A DNA stretch of 64,000 bases, taken from positions 23,802,818 to 23,866,817 of the forward strand of contig CM070613.1 of assembly GCA_036346395.1 (NCBI GenBank). Reading direction: 5' to 3'. Source of the stretch: Hsuehochloa calcarea (lineage: Eukaryota > Streptophyta > Magnoliopsida > Poales > Poaceae). The translations under genes and the position numbers were made by a program. How positions within the stretch are numbered: the stretch's first letter is position 1; each line of letters starts with the position of its first letter. A model generated the notes under the pieces. The model was not told the origin of the DNA, did not search any database, and saw nothing but the letters and a program-made list of their open reading frames with translations. Below, one piece after another: positions 1 through 10,935 of this stretch.

Positions 1-1050
1 ATCGCACAAAAGGATGCAGCAAAAAAGACCACCCAAGCGTTGATCAGGCCCCCAAAGCATTGCCATAACTACCCATAGATTGTCCTAGTGTGGCGAGGAA
101 GACGGGGGGCACAGGTTGAAATACTTCTCAGACTAGATTGAGCACGAGCCCAAGGAGAAGTTGTCGCTCCTACATGACAGGGGTAGTGCAAAATATGGTA
201 TCATGACAACCAATCTTGCTTAGGTGTATAATTGGGTCATGCGCAACACCAGATGTCTCCCTTTGGTTGGTATTATGGAGGTAATTCTCTGTGGTGCCAC
301 AGATTACTTTGTTGACAGGAGTAACAACGCGTCGCTCGCCATGACAAATAACATAGTACTCTACTCCGCCATGATCACCAGGTACATGGAGGAGAAGAGC
401 AAGAAGGGTGAGGTGCACTGGGCATTCCAGATGGACATAAGGGAGCTTCGCTTCGAGATAATGTGCGGAGATAAAGGACACCGCGGGATGAACCACGAGA
501 GGGCCACTCTCGTGTACACGCTACACCGTGCTAGTTGCATATGCAGTTGCAACAAACTCCTTCTGCATAGTCCCTGCTCCCATGTCACGGCCGCATATTC
601 GACGGTGGCGCAGCATCCCGGCCAGTACCTCTCTGCCTATTTCAGCAAGGATGGGTGATGCAAACCTGGAGTGTAGAGATGTATAGTTACAGCGTGGTTG
701 ACCATTTCACTAGCCATCCGACCTGGGAGCAACTTATCTGGACTACGGACATTGATAGGCTGAAGGGAAAAGTTGGCCAGCGATAGGTACGGCATATCTG
801 GAACGACATAGATGAAGTAGAAGCCGAACATCGTACGAAGAAGTGCTTAATTTGCAGGGAGTCTCGACACACCTTCAAGAAATGTCCTACGAGAAATCCA
901 CAGGACAAAGGCGACATCGGCAATCTAGACGTCACCGCGGAGAACTCATCCGATTGCTCCACTCGAGGTGGTCCACATGGCGGACGTTGAGGTCGAGGCC
1001 ACGGGAAAGGTCCGTCCTATTGAAATATGTGGTGTCCAATGCTCTGTAAT
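1..1050 (+). pseudogene. Mutator-like (MULE) transposase, 3' part, decayed
   Basis: This is the C-terminal portion of a MuDR-type transposase, the enzyme that cuts and pastes Mutator-like elements. Translation gives the family stretch YGIMTTNLA..VYNWVMR (about 198-245), with a TAG where GAG (Glu) is usual. A SWIM-type zinc finger follows (C-S-C...C-S-H, about 535-585), and after a frame change a CCHC knuckle beginning CLICRES (about 846-890). The 5' part, including the DDE catalytic core, lies outside the window. At least one internal stop and a change of frame near 658-680 show that it is not functional. The family assignment is firm; whether a terminal inverted repeat lies nearby was not established. 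Confidence 0.8.
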
Positions 1051-1305
1051 ATCACTTTTATTTGTCAAAGAAAACTAAGTGATGGCGTTGCGCTGAATGT
1101 TATGTAATATCATTATGATTTATTGATAAAATATGTGACGACGTTGCATTGAATGTTATGTAATATCATTGTGATTTATCGACAAAAGATGTTATGACGT
1201 CGTGTTGAATGTTACGTAATATCATTGTGATTTATCGACAAAAAATGTTATGACATTGTGCTGAATGTTATGTAATATTGGTGTGATTTTTTGACAAAAT
1301 ATATT
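1041..1305. repeat. Tandem repeat, about 56-bp unit, 4-5 copies
   Basis: Successive units share the core TGTAATATCATTGTGATTTA followed by GACAAAA and a GTTATGACG-like tail. The first unit (about 1041) and the last are degenerate. The array starts directly after the MULE reading frame, so it may be subterminal sequence of that element. Confidence 0.75.
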
Positions 1306-2104
1306 ATCGCAAATAGTCAGTACAAAAGCAGTATAGAGGATCTTTGTCAACAGTTGAATTCACGACAGATCACTATCGTCAATTCAATTGACGACAGGAG
1401 CTCTCTGTACTGTTGAGCCCCCTATCGTTAGTGGATAGGTCCTTATTGCCAATTAGAATGGTGACATGAGACACCTAGTTCTGTAATTTTTATCGATTAT
1501 TTATTTTTTATAATTATTTTTAAAATTAATATTATTTAAAAAAAATTCAAAAGAAAGCTACGGTGTCTCACTTATCCCAAACACTGGAACGATAATGGAG
1601 TAGGATCAGGATACACAGTGTTTTATAATTCGGTGAAACAATGAAATATGACTGGTAATGATTTACTGTAGTTAGAAGAAAAAAATAATGTAACTATTGA
1701 TATGAGCCTTTGAATTTTTAATGGAACGGTACGCGGAAGTTCGTTTTCTAATATGCACGGTACATCCTCCGCATTTAAACCGGGTCCATTTTCTAATAAT
1801 GGGCCGTGTAGAACTGTGGATACGATGAGATATGGCGTGCAATTCATGTACACTCAACTCAATAAAAAAATCAATCAATTGACTTATCAAAATGGAGTAT
1901 ATCTCAAATCTCAATCCATGGACCGTAGAACTCTCTTAGAAATTTTTAAAAAAATGATTGGTATTCTAACTAGTAAGGCATTTGAGTTGTTGTGGTGATG
2001 ATTAGAGCTCAAATCCTGTTGCTATTAAAAAAAGACTACGTTTATCGGAGTAGCCACTATTTTATCGATAAATGGTTAATTAACCAACTAAAGTCAGATT
2101 AAAC
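1306..2104. other. Intergenic, no gene seen
   Basis: AT-rich sequence with short, frame-inconsistent reading frames only. No domain, splice structure or element terminus was recognised. Confidence 0.5.
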
Positions 2105-2300
2105 GGTGAGGCTATCCATACCGTTTCGGTACTAATCGGTATGTACCATTTCGTCACTTAAAATAGTACATAGCAAATATACATTCCGTACTGGTCTTGA
2201 TACCAGTCAATACCGGTGGATATCGGTCAATATCGGTCATACCGACTTGATACCGGCCTCAATACCGGACAATATCAGCAGTACCGGTGGAATTGATAAT
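2105..2300. repeat. Degenerate CCGGT/GGTAT-rich repeat
   Basis: Short irregular units such as GATACCGG, AATACCGG and ATCGGTCA recur about a dozen times on both strands. The period is not constant, so this is a degenerate short repeat rather than a clean satellite. Confidence 0.6.
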
Positions 2301-2349
2301 ATCATCTATTTAACTCGTTGAAGTATATAAAAAAATAGAAAGTACTATC

Positions 2350-2895
2350 TGTTCGCCAAAGAACTCAAAATGGTGGATGTGTATTGCAAAGAGCATGCTC
2401 TGATTACAAGAAAAATAGCTATAAATACACGTGGATTAGGGCTTGGATGTTGGTTGCAGTTTTACATAACTCAAAGGCACATAGGCGGGACTATTTATAG
2501 TTTTACAAGTGTCGGCAGTTGGTTGCAGTGGTGCCTCTTCGCGCCAATAGTTGCGTCTCTTCAGGCCAACAGTCGCGTCTCTTCATGATGATTGTTATCG
2601 CCGATATCTCCACGTGTAGCTGTTATTAACCACACGTGGGTAACCACTTTCTAGTACCTCCTCTGCGGGGAAGAGGTCCTGGAGAGATCGTGAAGGAATC
2701 CATAGAGGAGGTCCAATTGGGCCTCCGGAAGGGGTTTCGGGAACGGTTAAAGAAAAGACTTTTAGGCCCACCTTCTGATTGCTTAATTGATCTTGGGCCC
2801 AGAAAACTAACTTAAGCTCGGTAAAATCCTGGCTTATCTATAAATAAGCAAATAAAGATATACCCGGATAATTGACTAGTTAACAATCCTTGTCA
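2350..2895 (-). repeat. 3' LTR of retrotransposon A (left edge approximate)
   Basis: The plus-strand end CCTTGTCA at 2895 is the complement of an LTR starting TGACAAGG. It is followed at 2896-2912 by the complement of a purine-rich tract. A minus-oriented TATA-like box (ATTTATA on the plus strand, about 2491-2500) fits an LTR promoter firing toward lower coordinates. The partner LTR cannot be read, so the left edge was not confirmed. Confidence 0.55.
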
Positions 2896-2912
2896 GCTAG
2901 CCCCTCAACTTC
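2896..2912 (-). other. Polypurine tract of retrotransposon A
   Basis: The minus strand reads GAAGTTGAGGGGCTAGC directly before the LTR start TGACAAGG. This is the expected site and composition for the primer of plus-strand DNA synthesis. Confidence 0.65.
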
Positions 2913-3489
2913 AAGTGAAAATAACTTACTTGAAGAGGTTTTTGACCAGAACTAGACTTGGTCAAGAAGATAGTTTTACTTGAGTTGTAAATAATTATTT
3001 TCCTTAAGAAGTAGGAGTGTCAGTCATATATATTTATGAAAGCAATTCCCGAAGGGACAAATATGTTTTAGTTTTAAGCGATTTATTTGGAACAAACTTT
3101 AATAAATTCTCATTTGTTAAACTTTCGTCTAGTTTATTTAATTCTACGTTACAAATAACCACCAGAAGGGCAAGAAGAAGAAACATTCCTTTAGAGACTT
3201 TCATCAAATTTCCGTCCTCAAAGCTTCTCATGAGTAAAAACTCATATTGCTTTAGCATTTCTATTCCTATGGTTGGAGCATACAATAGAGAAACAACCTC
3301 TATTGTACCTTTCCATCCACGATGGATACGTGATGAAGATAACTTTGAGAAAATAAAAACTTTACAACTACTTTTTCTTACACATCTTTGATGTGCAAAA
3401 CAACCTCCTTGACCGAACGTGAGTTGTCATGTCACCACTAATCGAGGCACAGTTGTTACATCCTTAAGGTAGTGGGCTTTAAATACATC

Positions 3490-3502
3490 AATGGTATATA
3501 TA
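3490..3502 (+). promoter_or_regulatory. TATA-like box upstream of the extra gene of A
   Basis: GGTATATATATGG lies about 75-100 bases before the first coding segment of the plus-strand gene. This suggests a promoter independent of the LTR. It is sequence resemblance only. Confidence 0.35.
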
Positions 3503-3559
3503 TGGATCTTTTACCCCTCCTTAGGCACATTTTTACCTCAGTTGTTTTCACTTTCCCCT

Positions 3560-6500
3560 TTCACCGAGTACCTTTTTGTCCTCCACGAACCTTCGAAGAG
3601 AAGGATCCCTTAGTCCGCCATTGAACCGAAGCAATGGTGGGATGAAACCGTCAATTCTATCCGCAGAGGAGCTCAAAGGACTGGAACAAAAAGGCATCTA
3701 CCAGAGAAGGCTCTCATCGAGTGGTGTGTACCAGGAAGGGAGATTGAACCAAACCCTCCGGCCAGTTTCACGGTACTTTTTGTGCCCTACCTCCGGGCAG
3801 GCCTCCGCTTGCCCGACGGTGATTTCCTGATCGAAGTTCTTAATCCTTATGGAATCGAGTTGCTTCATCTTGTACCAAATTCAGTTCTGGTACTTAGCGT
3901 TTTCACCCACATGTTTGAGGCGTTTTTAGGGATAGCCCCTAGTTTGCGTTTGTTTAGGTTTTATTACCAAACCATCCACAACAAGAAAGGTGATGATGCT
4001 TTGGGCTCTTTTTATTTCAAATTTTAAGATGGCGTCAAGAGGGTGTTTCCCTTCTTGGCTACCAAAGTTGTCAAGGACATGGAGCAAGGAATGATTTTAT
4101 TCCGAAGTTCCAAAAGAGAGTAGAATCACTTACAATCGTAATGCTCCACTGGAGTGGTCCTCAAAAAACCAAGTTGCTGACAAGGAGATCAACCTCTCAA
4201 ATGGTGAAAAAAGAGTAGTCCTAGTGATCAGCAACCTGGTAGAGGGAGGTCTAACTAGACGAAAGGTTGTCCATGACTTCCTTAAGAACAAGATTTTCCC
4301 ACTCTAGAAGAGGAAAATACAATCATGTAATCATGATGTCACTAAAAATGGTAACATCTTACTCTTTTTACTCAAACTGAATTTTCATAGTTAGAGTAAA
4401 GTAATATTTCATTATACTGCAGCTCTCTCAAATGATGAGGTCCTAGCTAGGACCTCAGTCCTGTTAAAAGATCGGGTTCCAGAAAAGGAACCGATCGACA
4501 TAGAGGCGCAGTCCCCAAGCTTGATTGGGGCGACTTTATCACTTTAGAAAAGATCGCACAGTGGTAAGTATTAATAGAAACTAATTAGACATAAGAAGTA
4601 AATTTTCTTATGCCTAATTCATATGTTTCTGGACAGACGACATCACAGAAATGTCCTATCTCAGATGTCGGTGTGAGTTCTACTCCTTTGGCAAAGAGTG
4701 CAAGGATTATTTTCAGACCTCCTATTGCGCCAAAGAAAATTAAACCCACACCGGCTTTGGCCTCAGTTTCCCCAAGACCTCCTTCTTCAATTCCATCTTC
4801 TTCGAGACACTCTACCCGCGAGGTATTGAAAACAAAAGTTAAGACTTCCATTTCCCGATATGTCTCTAATCCCCAGCCAATGTCTTCTATATCAACTTTT
4901 TTGGCTGGGGTGGTCCAGTTGAAGGATCGTAAGAAGAGTCTGAAGAGGAGGTCCCTCTTCAGAGGGTTCCAAGGCCAAGGACCTCCTTGGCCTTGGTTCC
5001 CTCCTCGTTAGAGGAAAGGAGAGAGCCTATTTTCACTTTGAATGAAGACTTCATGTCACTTTTTAACGAAAGTAACTTCGAGATCGAGTAATTTCTTCGA
5101 TTACAACTTTATAATTTTTAGCTTAAAATGACTAATCATCTCTTTTCTCTTTAGCCTTTCTTCGCCGTCAGACCCGAAAAGGGGACAATTGACTACTCAA
5201 GAACAATCCTCGCCACCAATTGTATTAGCAGCAGAGAAAATCCCCGGCAGAAGAAAATCTGCCAATGGAAGGAACTCCTAAGACCACTAAGGAAGTGGTC
5301 CAAGCATCCTGGCTACAACTACTGGGATGTCCAAGGGGACACCACATGACATGGAGATCCAAACAGAAAGGACCTCCTAAGAGGATCAAACGGAAGAGGT
5401 GGTCCATGAGATCACCCAATCAGAAGAGGTGGTCCATGAAACCATCGAAACTCAAGATGAAGATGATCATACCTTGGTAAGCTTTTTATCTTGATAATTT
5501 TACTTTGAATTTACTAGTATAAACCTGACTCAAAGGATGTTTTAGGAGCCGCAAAATATCAGTACTGATCCAACCAAAGGAGTTTTTCGTCTGGTCCAAT
5601 TGGATCAGCCCGAAGATGAGATTCCTCTGGGAAGTTCCCCTTCCATAACTAAAAAGAAGGACCTCCAGGACCTCATGACATCTGTCAAAAGGTGCTGGAG
5701 AGTCAATATTGACATGGTAGAGGAGATTAAAACTTTTGTAGAGGATAAAGAGAAATAAGTACGTGAAGTTATTATTTAATCGTAAGATTATAACTAAATA
5801 AGTAACGTATGCCTCTGTTTACTTCATAGGGAGTGCTTACTGGCGAAATCCAGACAAGAAAGTGCTGAATCTGCACTTCATGCTCTTAGATTGAAATTAT
5901 CTGAGGCAGAGAAAAGATCTGAGACGAGTGTGGTGGTCATGGTAGAGAAACCAAGAGATCCGCCTCTTGACTCAAAAGAATGAAAAGTTACAAGAGATCC
6001 TAGGTAGACAATCTAAAGAAAGTCATAATCTCCTTGAATAGAACAAAATGCTCATTAAGGAGAAAGAAGGTAAAGAAAAGAAACTTCTCTTCATTTTTAC
6101 AGAGCATTTGATCTATTATTTGCAATGCATAAATTTTATTCTCTTTTTCATTCCTTTTTAGAACTTGAAAAGCCAAAAGAGGGTCTTCAGAAGACCTCTT
6201 CTAACAAAGATCTTCAGATTCAAGACTTGAAGGAAGTGGAGAAAAGAAGTCGTACTACCGTACAAGAACTTGAAAAGAATGTAGATATCTAAAGAAAGTC
6301 ATAATCTCCTTGAATAGAACAAAATGCTCATTAAGGAGAAAGAAGGTAAAGAAAAGAAACTTCTCTTCATTTTTACTAAGCATTTGATCTATTATTTGCA
6401 ATGCATAAATTTTATTATCTTTTTCATTCCTTATTAGAACTTGAAAAGCCAAAAGAGGGTCTTCAAAAGACCTCTTCTAACAAAGATCTTCAGATTCAAG

Positions 6501-7004
6501 ACTTGAAGGAAGTGGAGAAAAGAAGTCGTACTGCTGTACAAGAACTTGAAAAGAAGGTAGATACCTTGATGAAGGCTGATAAGGAAATTACTACGCTTAC
6601 GGGAAATGGCTTTTCTCGGATCTTGACTTCTCTCAGAAATCGCAGAGCAACTGAAGGCTCTGGCAACTCCTCTCGCAACCAAGATGACCTTGGACGACCT
6701 TAGGAATGACATTTATACTCAAATTATGTATATTCAAAAACACACACTTGTTATGAAGACTACCATATATCAATATTTGACGAGAGCAATGAGTCAAGCT
6801 TTAAACCGAGTCTTGTTGAAGATAGATCTCCTTTATGGGGATTCTGTTGATCTTCATAAGCTTGTCCCTGCGCCCAAGTTCAAGACAAAAGAAGCAAGTA
6901 TTGCAGCCCAAGCCAAGATCACACCAGTGGTGGCAGAAATCATCAAGAATATTGAAGCTAGTGCTCCTGCCATTCCCTCAAGTGTTCAAAAAATGACATT
7001 GTAA
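3560..7004 (+). CDS. Extra antisense gene of retrotransposon A ('putative gypsy-type transposon' domain, intron-bearing)
   Basis: This gene lies opposite to gag-pol. The N-terminal domain (about 3760-4027) contains RLPDGDFLIEVLNPYG and LVPNSVLVLSVFTHMFEAFL, the signature of the plant domain annotated as putative gypsy-type transposon. The C-terminal half is charged coiled coil (for example QDLKEVEKRSRTAVQELEKK near 6500), ending at a stop at 7002-7004. Splice-like junctions interrupt it: donor GTAAGT after 4563 with an acceptor before 4637, donor GTAAGC after 5476 with an acceptor before 5546, donor GTACGT after 5758 with an acceptor before 5830, and donor GTAAAG after 6069 with an acceptor before 6162. 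Its function is unknown; such proteins have no established enzymatic role. Frames are not all compatible, so it may be decayed. Confidence 0.55.
6011..6562 (+). repeat. 276-bp tandem duplication of exon-intron-exon sequence
   Basis: The stretch from 6011 repeats at 6287 with few differences. It covers an exon end, the intron with donor GTAAAG and its acceptor, and the following exon (LEKPKEGLQKTSSNKDLQ). Copy 1 reaches an in-frame TAA near the junction (about 6290). Near identity implies a recent duplication. Confidence 0.85.
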
Positions 7005-7423
7005 TGATAATATGTTTTGTTTTAAATTATATGGGATAATGAAACGATTTGGTGTATGATAATTATGATTATTTGTTGAAAGTTGACTAACTATGTTTTG
7101 CTAATTAAATTTTTGCAAGTTGAAAGTTGTATATTCTGCTATGTGTATGGATGTGTAGCCCCTCGCATGGAACACTGTGTCCGGCAATGGGAGAAGTGTT
7201 TCGGGCGAACAAATACATTAGGATCAGGATATATATTACAAAATCAATGATCCACACTAGTGTGTATTTAGGAAGATGAAATCAGACTGTTGGGATCTTA
7301 TGCAATGAGAATTGGCTTATAGAAGAGATCCCAAACAGTTGTTATTTCCCAAATGTATACCGACAGCCATTTGATAAGTAAAGACACTATGACCCATGAG
7401 CAAAATTGATCAACCGTAGGCAC

Positions 7424-8995
7424 TTACAAAAGATGGTGATCATGTATGCGAAATGATACGAAAAAATTTATACCGAAAAAATCAACATAATACTGACAAT
7501 AAAAACTGAACTTATATAATATAGAAAAAATATACTTATATATAGAATTTTGAAGATATTCAATGTTACATGTGTTAGATAAAACACAACCATCCTCCAT
7601 AGCCAATCTAACTGATCCTGGCCTAGCGAGAGCAACTACAGTATATGGACCCTCCCATCTAGAGGACAACTTGTTCAAGTTGGCTTGGTTCTAGATGCGT
7701 CTCAAGACCAGGTCACCCACATGAAGTGTTCTTGGACGAACTCTTCTATTAAAGTAGCGTCTCAGCCCTTGCAGATAGGTATCCGATTTTAATAGTGCAC
7801 GATCATGTCTTTCTTCTAGCATATTGACATAATCTTCACGCAAATCTCCTTGATTTATTTGATCGAGGAGGTCTATACGTGTGGAACCTAGTTGAATCTC
7901 ACTAGGTAGCACTACTTCTGCACCGTAGACTAGAGCAAATAGTGTTTCACCAGTTCCTCTACTGGTAGTAGTACGCAATGCCATAGGACAAAAAAAAGCT
8001 CATTCATCCAACTCTTCGGGCATGCCTTAAGGCGACTAAAAACTCTCTTTTTAATACCTTGTATAATCTTACCATTGGCTCTTTCTACTGCGCCATTGCT
8101 CTATGGATGTGCTACGGAAGCAAAGCATACTTTAATGCCAATTTCATCGCAATAATCTTGAAACACATCATTAATAAATTGGCTCTCATTGTCTGTGATA
8201 AGACGACTGGGTATTCCAAATCTTGTAACAATGTTTCGCACAAGGATTTTCTTTGTTGTTGCAGCAGTTATACGAACAACTGCTAGCTTCTATCCACTTA
8301 GTGAATATATCGATGGCCACAAACAAGAATTTATGCCCATTGGGTGCTTGCGGCAGTGGTCCAACTATATCGATGCTCCAAGTCAAAAAAAGCCATGACA
8401 AGGGAATGGTCTATAATTGGTAAGATGGTTGATGCACTTGCCTGGCATGGAACTGACACTGCTCACAGATCTTAACAAGGTGCATGACATCTTGTAGAGT
8501 GATGGGCCAGTAATAACCTTACCGAAAAGCTTTTCCAACTAATGTTCTATAGGATGCATGTGTACCACACAAACCCCAATGGATTTCTTTTAGAAATTTT
8601 ATCCCAGAGTCTTGGGATATGCAACGCATAAGAACACCATGTGCTCCCTTCCTATACAATGATCCTTCGACCAGCTTGTACATGTGTGCTCTTCGAATCA
8701 ACCTATCCTTCTGTTGAGGATCATTGGGCAATGTCCCTGATGCAAGATAAGTGGTGAATGGTTTTATCCGCTCCGCATCTTGCTCGATGACCCCAACCTC
8801 TAAGGTGGTCAAACCCATTTCTATTGAAAGTTTCGTAAGGTATTCGAGAAAAACACCTATTGGAACAGGCGTTCGTGAGGAATCCAATTTTGATAACTGG
8901 TCCGCTAAGGAGTTTTCCTTGCACGGTATATGTTGGACTTTAGAGTCCTTGAAGTGTTTTTCCAACTTTCTCACTTCACCCAGGTATTGAGCCAT
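7424..8995 (-). pseudogene. Integrase of retrotransposon A
   Basis: Integrase inserts the reverse-transcribed element into the genome. The minus strand shows, in order, the zinc-binding region with H...GLCGTHASYRTLVGKAFR (about 8519-8600), a catalytic-core start with DIVGPLPQAPNGHKF (about 8300-8390), the motif GETLFALVYGAEVVLP (about 7900-7950) and the C-terminal domain WEGPYTVVALARPGSVRLAM (about 7590-7660). The segments are in different frames with stops between them, so no intact integrase can be made from this sequence. The homologous zinc-binding His is retained here, unlike in element C. It abuts the second RNase H upstream and converges with the plus-strand extra gene across about 420 bp of AT-rich spacer. 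Confidence 0.8.
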
Positions 8996-8999
8996 TATC

Positions 9000-9990
9000 T
9001 CATCGAAACAAGTGTATTCCTTTGATACCTAGTTTACGGCTAATTGTGAATCTCCCTTCGCTAAAAGCCGACAGACTTTGAGGGATTTGGCTGCTAAAGC
9101 CCGGCTATAAGTCCTTCATACTCTGCCATGTTGTTAGTGGTAGGGAACAGAAACGGTATGACAAACTGAAGTTGATCACCTTGTGGTGTTATTAACAAAA
9201 TCCCAGCCCCCAAGCCTTTAAGCTCGCGGGAGCCATCAAAATACAGTGTCCAATGATCGTCTGGCCCTCGACTTTCTTGAGGTTGATCTTCGATGTTTGT
9301 CCATTCAGCCACAATGTCAACCAAGACATGGCTTTTTATGGTTGTTCGGGCAGTAAAATAAAGATCAAACTCCCCAAGTTCTACCGCCCATTTGGCTATG
9401 ACCGTTACTTCTTGGTTATGAAGTATATTTCCAAGAGGAAAAAATGATGGCACCGTGATTTTATGAGATTGAAAATAATATCTCAGTTTTCTGGAAGTCA
9501 TCCGAAGAGCATAAATTAGTTTTTGGACCGAGGATATCTTTCCTTCGGTCCGTGTAAGACCTCACTTACATAGTAGATGGGTCGTTGAGACCCTTCCCTT
9601 TCTACAGTAAGTACTGCACTTACCACATTTGGTGTTGCTGCCAAGTAAACTAGTAAATGTTCCTCCTCTAAAGGTGAAACCAATACTAGAGGATTTGAAA
9701 GATAATCCTTTAAGCCTTTGAAGGTTTTGTCAGCTTCTTCGGATCATTGGAACTTTTTATTACTCTTGTGGATCACCTTAAAGAAAGATAAACCATATTC
9801 TCCTGATTGAGAAATAAAACGACTAAGAGCCGCAATTCGACCAGTTAAGGCTTGGAAATCTTTCACAGTAGAAGGTGGTCGTAATTGTTCAATGGCTCGA
9901 ATTTTCTCGAGATTAACTTCAATCCCATGAGAACAAACAAGAAAATCAAGCAACTTGCCAGAATTAACCCAAAAAGTACACTTTTCACAA
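9000..9990 (-). pseudogene. Tandem RNase H domains of retrotransposon A
   Basis: Two RNase H modules lie between reverse transcriptase and integrase. The nearer one to integrase (about 9094-9330) shows YFDGSRELKGLGAGI and NNMAEYEGLIAGL, the pattern of the archaeal-type RNase H found in Tat elements. The other (about 9540-9990) follows the reverse transcriptase thumb/connection motif IRAIEQLRPPSTVKDFQALT. RNase H removes the RNA strand of the RNA-DNA hybrid during reverse transcription. Frame changes separate the segments. The double RNase H is the main reason for placing the element in the Tat lineage. Confidence 0.75.
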
Positions 9991-10007
9991 TTAAGCTTTA
10001 TTCCATG

Positions 10008-10560
10008 TTAATTTACATTTTCAAAGGTCTCTGTGAGATCCTTCAAATGGACATATTTAGTACTACTTTTCACAACCAGGTCATCTACATAGGCCTCTAA
10101 ATTACACCCCAGCTGACTGCTGAAGTTTTTCTGCATCAAACGTTGGTACGTGGCTCCAACGTTCTTTAACCCGAACGATATCATGACATAGCAATAGACG
10201 CCAAAGGGTGTGATGAAGGCAATCTTTTCGTCATCTTGTTTCTCCATGCTGATCTGATGGTATCCGGAATAAGCATCAAGAAAACTCATCAGTTCGCAAC
10301 CCGCAGTAGAATCAACTAATTGATCAATGCGAGGCAAAGGGAAGTTATCCTTTGGGCAAGCAATATTTAAACTGGTAAAATCCACGCACATGAGCCACTT
10401 ACCATTAGATTTCCTGACCAAGACCGGATTCGCAAGCCATTTGGGGTGATCTACCTCCCGAATGAAGCCGGCTTCAAGGAGCTTATCGAGCTCGGCTAGA
10501 TTGCTTCTTGACGATCTAGGGCGAAACATCTCAGTCTTTATTTGACTGGTTTTTTCTCAG
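10008..10560 (-). pseudogene. Reverse transcriptase of retrotransposon A
   Basis: A continuous stretch of about 170 residues carries the gypsy reverse transcriptase landmarks in order: LDKLLEAGFIREV, WLANPVLVRKSNGKW, MCVDFTSLNIACPKDNFPLP, FLDAYSGYHQI and the catalytic YVDDLVV at about 10074-10095. The catalytic aspartates are present. Some positions depart from the norm, for example MISFGLKN where MPFGLKN is usual. It joins to an RNase H segment downstream on the same strand and to the protease region upstream. This is the best preserved part of the element. Confidence 0.85.
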
Positions 10561-10569
10561 GATGAATGA

Positions 10570-10935
10570 CTAGCTTGTGTTCAATTACCTCCCTTGGGAC
10601 TCCGGGCATATCAGATGGCTCCCACGCAAAGACATCTGAGTTGGTTCGGAGGAAGGTGAGGAGCTCGTCTTCCTATTTCTCACTTAATCCCGTGCCAATT
10701 CGGACCATCTTGGATTGGTCATTGGGGCTAAGTGGTATTATCTTTACCTCCTCATTGGGCCGAGGAGTAGCCTTGATTTTCACAGCCTTCCCTGCTTTAT
10801 CCCCCAAAGTAAGATCTTTCAGAGGTAACTGATCGACAAGTTCTAGCGACTTAAGATCACATGAAAGCGTGATGGCCTGATCACCTTGCACCACAATCAC
10901 GCCTTTTGGCCTAGGAATCTTTAATTTGAAGTTAA
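10570..10935 (-). pseudogene. Protease C-terminal and linker region of retrotransposon A
   Basis: The minus strand reads KIPRPKGVIVVQGDQAIT near 10880-10925, matching the segment that follows the aspartic protease in Tat elements (element C has PSPKGVITIHCDKK at the same place). The catalytic part of the protease would lie just above 10935, where readable sequence stops. Confidence 0.6.

Noticed and set aside
3017..3391. 124-codon plus-strand open frame in element A
   Set aside because: It lies between the polypurine tract and the extra gene, has no recognised domain and is absent from element C.
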